64,000 bases of DNA. It comes from Morella rubra. Lineage: Eukaryota > Streptophyta > Magnoliopsida > Fagales > Myricaceae. Where the stretch lies: contig CM025855.1 in assembly GCA_003952965.2 (NCBI GenBank), forward strand, positions 4,261,944 to 4,325,943. The letters run 5' to 3'. The stretch's first letter is position 1. Every line of letters begins with the position of its first letter. This document shows positions 12,901 through 23,379 of this stretch, piece after piece. The notes below the pieces were generated by a model. That model was not told where the DNA came from. It was given only the letters and a program-made list of their open reading frames with translations, and did no database searches. Position numbers and translations under genes: made by a program.

Positions 12901-13445
12901 CGAGGGATGATGAATAGATTCGGAGTACAGGAGGCCGGGTTCAGATCTCAGAGCGCTTTCGATTCTCGTTTGCGTTTTGTTGTGGAAAAGGCTTTCAGTG
13001 GATCTAGAAGAGTCGGCACGCGCTGCGATAGTTAGATGGCACTTGTGGAGGCGCGTGGAACCGAATGCTGCGAGTTGGTATGGCGCGTGGACTGACGCTT
13101 TTTCCTTGACTTTGACGTAGGAGGAGTTTCAATTCTCCAACCAAATTCGAGATTGGCGATCCACGAAGGACACGGAAGGTCAGACCAAGTGCTTAAGCCA
13201 CGCACTTGCAATGTAATAGCCCGGGTAGTTCGTCCCTACAGTCCCTGCCTAAACACTGCCCCGTGGCACAACCAAGCATGAAGATCTTTCTTGGAAGCCA
13301 AATATCCTATAATGTCTTCAATAAGCCCCAAGTCATATAGTTATATCCGGATTTAGGTGGGTCGATAATATACTTACCCCCCAAAAAAAAGCGATAGTAC
13401 CACCAACTAGTCCCCTATTTTTACTCCAAACAGAAAAATAAAAAA
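12901..13445. other. p24 promoter region and spacer
   Basis: About 250 bp upstream of the p24 start is comparatively GC-rich (GGCGCGTGG, TGACGTAGG on the plus strand), as expected for a promoter and leader; no clear TATA box. The remainder is plain spacer. Confidence 0.35.
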
Positions 13446-13965
13446 GGGGTAAACTCATAGTTAGCCCCATATGTTTGGGCAAAAATCAAGTTGCTACCCT
13501 TATTTTTCAATCCAACAATTTGAGACCCATAACTTTCAAAACCTATCAATCTTCGCCCCCCGTCTAAATCAGGCGTTAAGTCCGACGGAAAATATGCAAA
13601 ATGACCGAAATGCCCCTCCAAGGCTAAATTTTAAAAAATAAATAAAAATAATATAAATTTAAGAAATAAATTAAAAATAAATAGATTATTGAAATAGAGT
13701 TTCAATAGTTTTATTTAAAAATATTATTTTTTTAAAAAATATCATTTTTTATTTTTAATTAATTTTTTTATTTTTTTAGTAATTTTATTTTGGAGGGGCA
13801 TTTTGGTCATTTTTCATGCTTTTCCGTTTGATTTAACGTCTAATTTAGACGGGGGCGAAGATTGATAGGTTTTGAAAGTTATGGGTCTCAAATTGTTGGA
13901 TTGAAAAATAAGGGTAGCAACTTGATTTTTGCCCAAACATATGGGGCTGACTATGAGTTTACCCC
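13446..13965. mobile_element. Long foldback element with near-identical 176-bp arms
   Basis: The left arm 13446-13621 begins GGGGTAAACTCATAGTTAGC. The right arm 13790-13965 ends GACTATGAGTTTACCCC. The arms are reverse complements with only a handful of mismatches, separated by about 168 bp of almost pure A/T. Inner arm ends are TGCCCCTCCAA and TTGGAGGGGCA. No coding capacity: the apparent frame across the left arm is a by-product. High arm identity suggests recent insertion. A transcript would form a long hairpin, a potential siRNA source (inference). Confidence 0.85.
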
Positions 13966-14139
13966 AAAAAAAAACCTATATCTTATATGACTTCAATTAT
14001 GATAATATCATATTTTTTTCATTAGTTTATATTTAAAGAGAACAAAAAATAAGAAAGTAATATAGCTAAGTTTTGTTGTGGGTAAAAAAAAAATCAAATA
14101 TGAGAAAATTTTAAAATATATAAAATAAACAATGAAAAG

Positions 14140-15370
14140 TTATAATTTGTATTCTCTAACTACTGCACACTTTGTAATTTGCACCCCAAACTATAAAACT
14201 TAACATATTATACCTTAAATTATTATTAAATTTACACTTTGTATCTTGCGTTGTTGTACTTTAACTATTAAGATTGTGATACATGTCTTAATTTTTGTTT
14301 ATTTATGATGGAGATAGATTTTTCGAACTCAGAAGCCTGCAAAGGCCCTTTGAGTAAGAGCTCAGGCTCATCTCCTTGTATACAGGATTTCTCTCAAACT
14401 AAGAGCTTGGCCTTGTAAAAAGACTAGCAGCTCTCTTAAATAGGGATCACGTCAAATATGAACAGGTAAGGCTTAAGAGAAATTAATCATCTGATTCCCT
14501 AACACAATGGATACTATAAATAATAAAATCTCGTCATTAAATAGGTGAACAGGAGCCGCCTTATTATATACTAATAAGAAAAAGTAAACAAGAAGAGTGG
14601 GGCCTGCACCTTTGACAGAAATTAGAAGGCACGAGATAAAAAGAAGCTGACATCGAAGAAAAGAAGAGATGAGTCGAGACCACGAAAAGCTGAGCCCAGA
14701 AGGGAAGGTAAAAGGATAAATAGAGAAGGAAGGAAAGGAATAGATATGCGGTTCTCTCTCAAAAATTCTATTACTGATAATAAGAAACTGAAAAAGAGAG
14801 AATATTAGATGATGATGGCTGACAATGGTGTCAAAGAAATCTCCCTACGGAGAGGACTCTAAGTTCAAGTGTGTTATTTTGCTTACAGGATGAATGAATG
14901 AGAGTTTGAACCTTTCAACCCGTCCCAAGTGCTGGACTTTGAGTCTACCTTCCTCGGGCTTTTGGTCCAGTGAATCTTTATGATAGACCCGTTAAAGATG
15001 GCTTCATCAATTTAAACAGTACAAATTTAATATAGGTGTAATGTATAAAATAATTAGTAGTTAGGTGCAATATGTCAACTTTGATAATTTGATATGTGAC
15101 TGGGAGGACTCTGAGTTCGAGTGTATTATTTTACTTGCAGGAGGAAGGAATGAGAGTTTGGACCTTTCAACCTATCTCAAGTGTTGGACTTTGAGTCTAG
15201 TTTCCTCGAACTTTTGGCCTAGTAGATCTTTGCGATAGGCCGGTTAAAGATGACTTCATTAACTTAAATAGTAAAATTTTAATATAAGTGTAAAGTACAA
15301 AATAATTGGTAGTTAGGTGCAATCTGTCAACTTTGATAATTTGATATGCAAATTGCAAGATTTGTGATAG
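14140..15370. repeat. Degenerate MITE-like sequence containing a 252-bp tandem duplication
   Basis: The outer sequence (CACTTTGTAATTTGCACCCC near 14147, and TTGGTAGTTAGGTGCAAT near 15305) resembles the foldback family seen at 3681 and 61586. Inside it, a unit starting near 14850 (GAGGACTCT) is repeated at 15102, each copy ending TCAACTTTGATAATTTGATATG. The offset is 252 bp and the copies differ by scattered substitutions (AAGTTCAAGTG versus GAGTTCGAGTG). Each unit contains TGAGAGTTTG.ACCTTTCAACC, AAGTG.TGGACTTTGAGTCTA and GT.GATCTTTGCGATAGGCC-like phrases with no meaningful long frame. Confidence 0.7.
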
Positions 15371-17351
15371 TTAATATAAAATATAATATTTTTTTTATAA
15401 ATAATAAAACTCATATTGTCCTATACACTAAAACGTTGGAAAAAAAAAAGGTGACTCACTACTTACCGGATATTGTATGGTTATGGATGTTAATGTTCTT
15501 TCCCTCGTAGTCTATGTTTTACGATGATGTAGACATGAGTATAATTTACTCAATTTATAAAAAGATGAGGAGAAAAATATGTGACTTATATTATTTGTTT
15601 GAAGTATATATTATTTTATTATTAACAATGATCTAAAATATTTGCAATATGCATTCTAAAATGGCTAATATGCATTCTAAAATGACTTATGTGACACATT
15701 ATACTTCAAACAATAAAATGTTATCTAACCATAAATTGATATATAAGCGGCGTGGCACAATCTCAATGGCGAACTACTAAAATGGAATTTAAATTTAAAA
15801 TTTATGGTAATTTAGTGGTGCAGGGTGATATGTATGTCCGTTTGAGGTGTGCATTACACAAAATGTAGAAAGTATAATAATGTTTTTCTTTTTGTACGAG
15901 TAAAATTAAAACCTATTTGAGCCTACGTGGGCTCACCAATCATGGGGCTGCGCGAAGCCTAACAGATTCTCACTCCTATAAGGCCATAACAGTTGTGTGA
16001 CTGCCTCACGGTTGAGGAGCGGTCGCAACCCAACATCGACTCTCTTTAGTTTTATTTTTTATTCATGTAATATCATATATATTGTATTTATAAATTATTA
16101 ATTTTTAATATATAGCACTCTTTATATATTTTTTTCGTCTGATTAAATTAAAATTAACTTCTTATTTTTTAATGAAATAATGATTATATCCCGAAATATA
16201 ATAATTTTTTTCAACAAAATATTGCCATTTGTATAAAAAAATAATTTATATTCAATTTTGACAGAAAAAATAGACTAAGAGTATAATGAATTAGAAATGA
16301 ATAGTTTATTAATGCAATCTTTGTGAATTTAATCTCTCACGTATAATTGTTTATAGTATAAAATATAAATACGTAATAATTTTTTAGGTGGCAAGTGTAT
16401 TGCTTTTGTTTTGTTTATTATCTAACACAACTTAACAGGAGACAAAATAGTTGTTATCCCCTGCTGATCGGGTATGTTAGGAACTCGAAACCACTGAGAT
16501 TTTGGTTGAAAATGGTTCTGGACTTTGAAAAATGAACTTTGGGTAAAAAAAATTATAAAACTAAAATATATCTCCAAAATCAGAGAAATTGTCTGGTTGC
16601 CATCCATAACCATAGGTTGCTAGGGTGGGCTTTTTATATTTTTTCGGGGAAGTAATTTTTTGGTCAGTAAAGGTTTGATTGTCAAAATATTATCCCTTTA
16701 AAATTTTATGTTTAATTTAAAAATTTATAAAATAATATCTCTTATTAAATTATTATTTTATTATAGTATTTATTTAAATATTCTCACTCCACTTCTTTAT
16801 TAAATCTCACCAAATATCTTCAATTATTCACTAATTTTCATATCTAAAAATTTTATTTATTTATCGACTAAGTGTCGAGCAACCTGACATTTTCGTGGAC
16901 AGTTTGACCTCTAATCTTACAAACTAGTAGGCCTCTTTAGCTCAGATTGTAGCTATGGAGGAATCTTGTTTGTTAAACTATTTCTTCAGGGGAGTAACGG
17001 GACCGCGAAGCTCTGTACTCACGAAATAATTACAATTTAATCACTCTTTTCGTTAAATAATTACAATAATTACACACCCTTAGTCTAAAGTTTAAGAATA
17101 TATTCGTTTATTAAAAAAAGTTAAAATTTAAATTTAATTTTTCAAATTTATAATTATCATATTATTCTTATACGCATATTAATATAATTTAATATAATTT
17201 TTTTTACGAAAATCAATATAACTCCGTAATTTTTACCCACATATCAATCAAACTCAAACATTCTTTAAATATTCAAAATTTTTCTCAAAATTCTTAAAAA
17301 TTTCTCAAAACAAAGATTGCCCGACTCTCCGAGTCGCTGCCTCCCTCAGCC
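15371..17351. other. Spacer upstream of the M20 peptidase gene
   Basis: Mostly AT-rich. A short island of higher GC at about 15905-16035 (GCCTACGTGGGCTCACC through CACGGTTGAGGAGCGGTCGC) stands out and may be a retroelement scrap; it was not identified. Part of a foldback-family arm is visible near 16270-16390, and a decayed MITE-like AT stretch at about 16660-16870. No gene recognised. No clear TATA box precedes the ATG at 17352. Confidence 0.4.
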
Positions 17352-20300
17352 ATGCTCGGCCTCCATCTCTTCCTACTCTCCCTCACAGTCACTACCCTCG
17401 TTCTCTGCCTTCTGTTCTCAACCCCAATCCACTCCCTGCAAAAACCCCACGACCAGGATGACGAACAAGACACGCCCATCACCCGCTTCCAACGCTACCT
17501 CCGCATCAAGACCGCCCACCCTGACCCTGACTACTACTCCGCCGTTTCCTTCCTCAAAGCCGAAGCCCAATCCGTCGGTCTCCAAGCCCGGACCTTAGAG
17601 TACGCCCCAGGAAAGCCCGTCCTCCTCTTGACCTGGCCCGGTTCCAACCCTTCCTTCCCTTCCCTCCTCTTCAACTCCCATCTCGACTCCGTCCCCGCAG
17701 AGCCCTCCAAGTGGGACCACCCACCCTTCTCCGCCGTCCGATCCCCCGACGGAAAGATATTCGCCCGCGGGGCGCAGGACGACAAATGTATCGCCGTCCA
17801 ATACCTTGACGCCATCCGGAACCTTAAGGAGAAGAACTTCGCGCCCGTCCGCACTGTCCACATCTCCTACGTACCCGACGAGGAGATTGGCGGGGCCGAC
17901 GGGGCCGCCAAGTTCGTTGCCTCGAAGGAGTTCCAGGAATTGAACGTGGGATTCGTCTTGGACGAGGGGCAGGCCTCCCCGGGCGATGAATTCAGGATTT
18001 TCTACGCGGATAGGTCGCCGTGGAACTTGATAATTAAGGCCAAGGGGACTCCTGGGCACGGTTCTAGGATGTACGATAATAGTGCGATGGAGAACTTAAT
18101 GAAGAGCGTCGAGAGTATCACTAAGTTTAGAGAGAGTCAGTTCGATGTCGTTAAGGCTGGGGAAGCCGCCAGTTCGGAAGTCATTTCCATTAATCCCGTT
18201 TATGTGAAAGCGGGGATTCCTTCCCCCACTGTAAGTGCACATACGGTGTTCAGCTCAAAGTTAGTTTACATATACAGGTGCATATATTACTTATGTGCGT
18301 GTTTGTGTTTTGTGTGTCCGTGTGCGTGGCTGCGTGAATGATTGGGATTGAGGACGTGTTTTGTGCAGGGATTTGTGATGAACATGCAGCCTTCGGAGGC
18401 GGAAGCGGGGTTCAATATTAGATTGCCGCCTGCAGCAGACCCGGACCTTGTCAAGAGAAGAATTGCTGAAGAATGGGCACCGGCTAGGTGGAACATGACT
18501 TACCAGGTGATGACCTTATTAAATTCGTTTATTTATTTTATTGAAACCTGAAAAAGATGAGATTTTTTGTTCAATATGACACGTATTTGCAGTTATTTTC
18601 TATCGGAAGATAACCAATGCGTTAATGATATTACAAGTGTACTCGTCTTTTCTTGGAATGTGCTAACAGATTTTGAGTTTGGTGCTACTTCATGTTCCCG
18701 TACAGTGCTAATTTGAGAGTTAAATTTGTATACCATTAACTGTGTGTTCACCTTAGGCTTCTCAGGTTCTTGAGAGGTTTCCCGTTTTCACTTTTAGTTG
18801 ATGATCCTAGTAATGTCTAGGACACCAGCAACTTGTCATTTCAATTTCCATACACTTAAACAATGGATTGGTTCAATCCCCATGCAAAGCCTAGTTGTCC
18901 TCATTTAAGGTGTGATGGGATTTGATCGGGAAGGTGTATTTGCTGACATTTTCCAAAAAATTTGAGAGATATATCACAAACGTAGAAAACATAACAATGG
19001 CAGATTGAAATGGGAGCAAATTCTGATATTGAAATCTTGAGAGGTTTGGAATTTGGGTAACTGATTGTGATGATTAGAGCTGCCTCATTCAGAAAAGCTT
19101 TTTCAAATTGTTTGAATGAGTTCCTATTCTGTAGTATGTAACCAACTGTAGGCTATGCCTCTTGTCTTTGGACAGAGGTCCTTAAATGTGATTCATCATT
19201 GTGGACAATACACGTAGTATCATATCTGATTTGTTTTGGTTGGGAGAGTTCAAAATTTTTGATATAATCTTTCTACATATATTCATTGTCTACTAGGTTG
19301 TAAGAAACCATATCCATCATCAGTACTAAGTATGTATCATCTACCGTTTTGTGAGCAACCATATCTATCGATCCTACTGGTATTCCTTATCTGTTTTGAA
19401 CTTGTCATCTTCCCAGCTTTTCTTAATAGTGTGCCCGTGCTGCAGAGCAGATGTTGGAAGAAAGTAGTTTTCTCTAGCTATAATTTTGTCAATTGTTAAG
19501 GATGATGAACTTGAAATGTTTTGGGTGTTTAGTTAAGCACGATAGCATGTTTTTTATTTATTTCAATATGCAGATAATGCAGCAAACTGCTATTGTGCAT
19601 TATTTGATTAATTCTATCGTGTCTGACTAGACTAAGTTCTTCCTATTTCCTAGAACATAAAAAAGTTCATCCTATTGAAGATATTCAATTATGGAATATA
19701 ATTTGCAACTTTAAGGCTCTGACTCATTGAAAGGAGGGTGCAACTGAGGTTATCTTTCCTTTTTCAGAAAGTCTGGAGTATCTTGCTTTATAGGGAGCAC
19801 TCATAGAGAACAATTCTGGGTGATGCTTAGGCCATGCTATTCAACCCAAAGTGATTCCTGCTTTAAGTGTTTCGAGTCATGAAATGAAAGTTTGAATAAA
19901 TGCTGCCCTCTGTGAAAAGGACTGACATCAGTTAGGCACATTTTGGGACACTTTCCATAGGTATGTTACAGACTGTTGTCATTCTAAGTGTGTACTCTGT
20001 GGGCTGGTAAATGGCCCATTTGTAGGAGGCAAGCACTTGGCTTTTGAATGGGACACCACTTCTCTTGGATCACCTTTTCTTTGCAGTTGTTCTACGCACA
20101 TGTTTTTTTAGGTAAGTGAGTGTGTAATATTCATTCAATGAACCAAAATATACTTATCAGGGGTTACCTCATTAGACAATTCACATATACACAAGGATCA
20201 CAGCCTGCAGCAACAGACAAGGCATCAAGTATTTCTATACATAAGGCTTCACTCCTAACACTATTAGAACACCAAGTACACTAGATCAGGAAGTATCCAT

Positions 20301-22402
20301 ATCATCACCTGTTACTGCACCTGCATAAAACCAGTCATCCAGCAACAACAATCATCAGTCAGTTCTCAGCATCAAGTCTAATTCTCCAAATGCATTGCTC
20401 CAAGCCCCACTTGCTTGCAACTCAACCATTTCTGGAGTTCTGATGCACATTCCGAAGGGAATTCAAAGTAGTTTTGACAGTAAAGAATATATCATTAAGG
20501 ACTAGCGGCACTCTTTTCGGGTCTCTGCCGTGGAGTTCTGCTTTTCTCTTTTTCCAAAGCTAAAGAACAGCACTTCAAAGCACTTATGATTGGGAAAACT
20601 GTCTCCAGGTTATATTCTGCCATAAGTTCGGGAGTTTATCACTAGGCCAAGCGCATTTTGAACCAAGAATGATCTCACTAACATTTGCATATATCCCCAA
20701 GTTTGAGGATCTAATTGTTTCTCTGTCCATTTGGGTGCCAATTGTCCCACAAAAAAAGGTATTTTGCCCTTTTCAGCGACATGTTTGATTGCACTTTCAG
20801 CCAAATCTCTAACTCCTAGCAGCTTTCTCCAATTTCAAGAACAGTTTCCTTGTGTTTTCAAGTCCCAATATCATATGTTTACAGCTCTCCCCCCCTTAAC
20901 CAAAAAAATCCCCAAGATGGGAATCGTACCTTTGATCCGGATGTATCTTCTTGGGGAATATAATGTGTACCGCTTAAATGTGTATACACCTGGAGGAATA
21001 GTACCATACAATTTGAAAGATAATTGTCTGATGCACTTGTTTTGGTTTGATGGGTGTTTGTCTGAAGTACTTGGAGTGTTTTTGTGGAATATGGGTGCTG
21101 GGGGAGTTAGGGGTTCATAATGGGGATGCGATTGAAAAACTTTTTGCTTTTTTTTGGCCTGGGCAGGAAGAAGAAGAGGGGGGGGGTTGGAGGGAGGGTG
21201 TTTCTTATGGAATTTATTTTTCTGAGACTGACAACATGCACGATTATTGCACTTTCAACTTTGTTGTCCTGTTTGTTTTCTTTCTTTAAGAAGCTTATTA
21301 AGTGTTGTTCTGATTGCAAGTACAATGAATACTCATGTGGTTGCTAATCTCTGCAAATAAGGTTCATAAGTCGATGCATCTTTTTGCTGTCAGAACCTGG
21401 AGGCTGATATTTGGTTTCTTCTTGAGAAAGATTTGTCATGGTTGCCTGCGTGAGCGGTCCTTTAAGCAACGTATGCAGTTAAACGGCTTAATACCCTCTA
21501 GTTTCATAGGGCTATGTATTTCATTTGGAAAGAATGGAACAACAGATTGCATAATGATAAGTAAAGGAGAATCATTGATATCTTCAATGATTTCTTGGCT
21601 GTTAAAATGAAAATTAGCGGAATGAGAGCTGAACAACGTGCTGGAAGTAGATGCTGGTGGCTAGATTTCTGGGGAGTACTGTAGCGTGCAATTGGAAATT
21701 CTTGGCTGTTTCATCTGTTCACGTTGGTTGTAGTTTGCATGTTGGGGACTGTTGTCCACTTAACTGTTCTCGACCAAGGCTTCCTTACAGGAACCAAAAT
21801 CGCTCATGAAATTTCTTATTTCTCTTTTTAGTCAATAATGGCAGTCAAATTCCATTGAATAGTCAAGGTGATTGATTTCTTTCTTATGTTAGATCTCTGA
21901 GTTAGGACCTATAAGAGACTACATGGGGCGTCCTTTGATCACACCAACCAATGATTCCAATCCATGGTGGTCTATTTTCAAGCAAGCTATCAATGCGGTT
22001 GGAGGAAAACTTGCAAAGCCTGAAATCTTGTCTTCAACCACTGATGCACGATACATGAGACAGTTGGGAATTCCTGCTCTTGGTTTCTCCCCTATGTCAA
22101 ATACTCCCATCTTACTGCATGAGCATAATGAGGTCTGATGAGTTTGCAATCTTCTTCTCTTACTCTTTCGTGATACATTTAGTGCTGCTTCTTTTACTTA
22201 ACCCAAATCTGTCAAGAACTGATTATGGAACATCCACTCTCCGATCCCTGCAAAATATATTCGTTTGCATTTGATGCTATCTTTTTCTCACTCGTTCAAC
22301 TCTGTCTTGCAGTACCTGAAAGACACTGTATACTTGAAGGGAATTGAGGTATATGAATCCATAATCAGCTCTCTGAGTTCCTTAGAGGTAGCATCACATT
22401 AG
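17352..22402 (+). CDS. Aminoacylase-1-type metallopeptidase (M20 family), 4 exons
   Basis: Exons 17352-18230, 18369-18506, 21893-22132 and 22313-22402, all phase 0 with GT-AG borders, give 448 residues. Residues about 1-28 form a hydrophobic signal peptide or anchor, implying entry into the secretory pathway. M20 metal ligands are in order: H110 in NSHLDSVP (with D112), D143 in GAQDDK, the E177-E178 pair in PDEEIGG (catalytic base and ligand), E205 in LDEGQ, and the late histidine in LLHEHNE (about 416-418). H236 in PGHGS matches the dimerisation-domain histidine of aminoacylase-1. The family hydrolyses N-acyl-L-amino acids to a free amino acid plus carboxylate. Length is typical and no residue is missing. 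Exon 1 shows a marked GC gradient, very C-rich at third positions for its first ~500 bp. Intron 2 is 3.4 kb and holds LINE fragments. Confidence 0.95.
20390..20805 (-). pseudogene. Decayed LINE (non-LTR retrotransposon) 3'-end fragment in M20 intron 2
   Basis: On the minus strand, broken frames give phrases such as GQLAPKWTEKQLDPQTWGY and LWKKRKAEL, followed by NDIFFTVKTTLNSLR. These resemble the poorly conserved C-terminal region after the reverse transcriptase of plant L1-type LINEs. Stops and frame changes interrupt it. It lies antisense to the host gene. Similarity was judged by eye only. Confidence 0.4.
21340..21690 (+). pseudogene. Second LINE C-terminal fragment, opposite orientation
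   Basis: On the plus strand, the frame through 21500 reads AMYFIWKEWNNRLHNDK, a stop, then RRIIDIFNDFLAVKMKIS. The motif YFIWKERN-R is a hallmark of the C-terminus of plant L1-type LINE polyproteins (zf-RVT region). Several stops make it non-functional. It is inverted relative to the fragment at 20390-20805, so two separate insertions or an internal rearrangement are implied. Confidence 0.5.
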
Positions 22403-23007
22403 GCACTCAGGTGGTCGTTAAAAGGAAGCATCATATTGTCGTACGTTATGACGGCCATGTTATGCTCTTATGATCGATAATGCTGTTGTTTTAACTTTTC
22501 ATTGCCCATACTGAGCGATCTTCTAATAATATCCCCTTGAGGTGACCTTCATGGGGATGCTCTGGGCTAGTGTTGAAGTCGACTCCCCCCACCCCCGATT
22601 TTTGGCACTATGTACAGTTCGAGAGTGCATGAGAGTATACTTGTAATGTATACAAGGGTTAATTTGACCGAGTCTATATAATTGTACGACAAATAAAAAT
22701 GTAAATTGGTTATTGGCATGGTGAATATTGCAGCCATTACTGCATTCATGTTGGGTTCACAGCAAGGGCATAAAGTGCATACAACAAAGTGACACGTTTT
22801 GCCCTTGCAATCCCCCCGAGTTTTGAATGCTCCATATAGCGAGAATAACAATTTGCTAAGCTGGAGTCACGTTTGCCCCCGGAGTAGATGCTACGTATAG
22901 CTGGTGGATTGGCATGGTTGCAACTAATTGACCTATTAAGAGTGCTTTTATGTAATTGCCCATTTGCTCTGTTTGTGCGAGACAGAGAGATTGTATAGAC
23001 CTCGAGA
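22403..23007. other. 3' flank of the M20 gene
   Basis: Probable 3' untranslated region followed by spacer. No gene or element was recognised. Confidence 0.35.
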
Positions 23008-23379
23008 TTAGTCAAAGTATGCATAAGTTAGTTCGGACATCCGGTTAGAAAATAGAAGGAGAAAGAGTGCTTCTTGTAACTTGCCGTCGCGACTCTCCAA
23101 GCTCGAAAGAAGTGAGAATTTCATTGATTCAAAAGTTGGTACTTGCCATCGATAGTCAACATTTGGTTGAATAAACGTGATGTTCAGTGTCTTAATGCCA
23201 ACTGGGGATGAGCAATAGGCCACATGAAGAGATATGAAAGGGACTAACGAACCACTGATGGTAAGCTCGCGAAGGCACTGCATTTGCAGCCTCCCCTTGC
23301 CAGAGAGGATGCATCTAAAATGCATTACTTTGTACTGGATGAACCTCCCAGCTTGAAAGTTGTCCAAGGATAGGATCAT
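23008..23379 (-). CDS. Unrecognised 123-codon open frame, doubtful gene
   Basis: Starts with a genuine ATG at 23377-23379 and ends in TGA. The predicted protein has fairly ordinary composition (FQAGRFIQYKVMHFRCIL, GRLQMQCLRELTISGS, TFESMKFSLLSSLESRDGK) and is longer than most random frames in this AT-rich DNA. No domain was recognised. No splice partners were found. It could be the decayed exon of a lost gene or chance; homology or transcript evidence would be decisive. Confidence 0.2.
   Translation of the reverse strand: MILSLDNFQAGRFIQYKVMHFRCILSGKGRLQMQCLRELTISGSLVPFISLHVAYCSSPVGIKTLNITFIQPNVDYRWQVPTFESMKFSLLSSLESRDGKLQEALFLLLFSNRMSELTYAYFD

Noticed and set aside
13421..13621. 66-codon frame
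   Set aside because: It reads across the left arm of the foldback element and has no coding signature.
17595..18059. 154-codon minus-strand frame
   Set aside because: Shadow of the GC-rich exon 1 of the M20 peptidase; no domain of its own.
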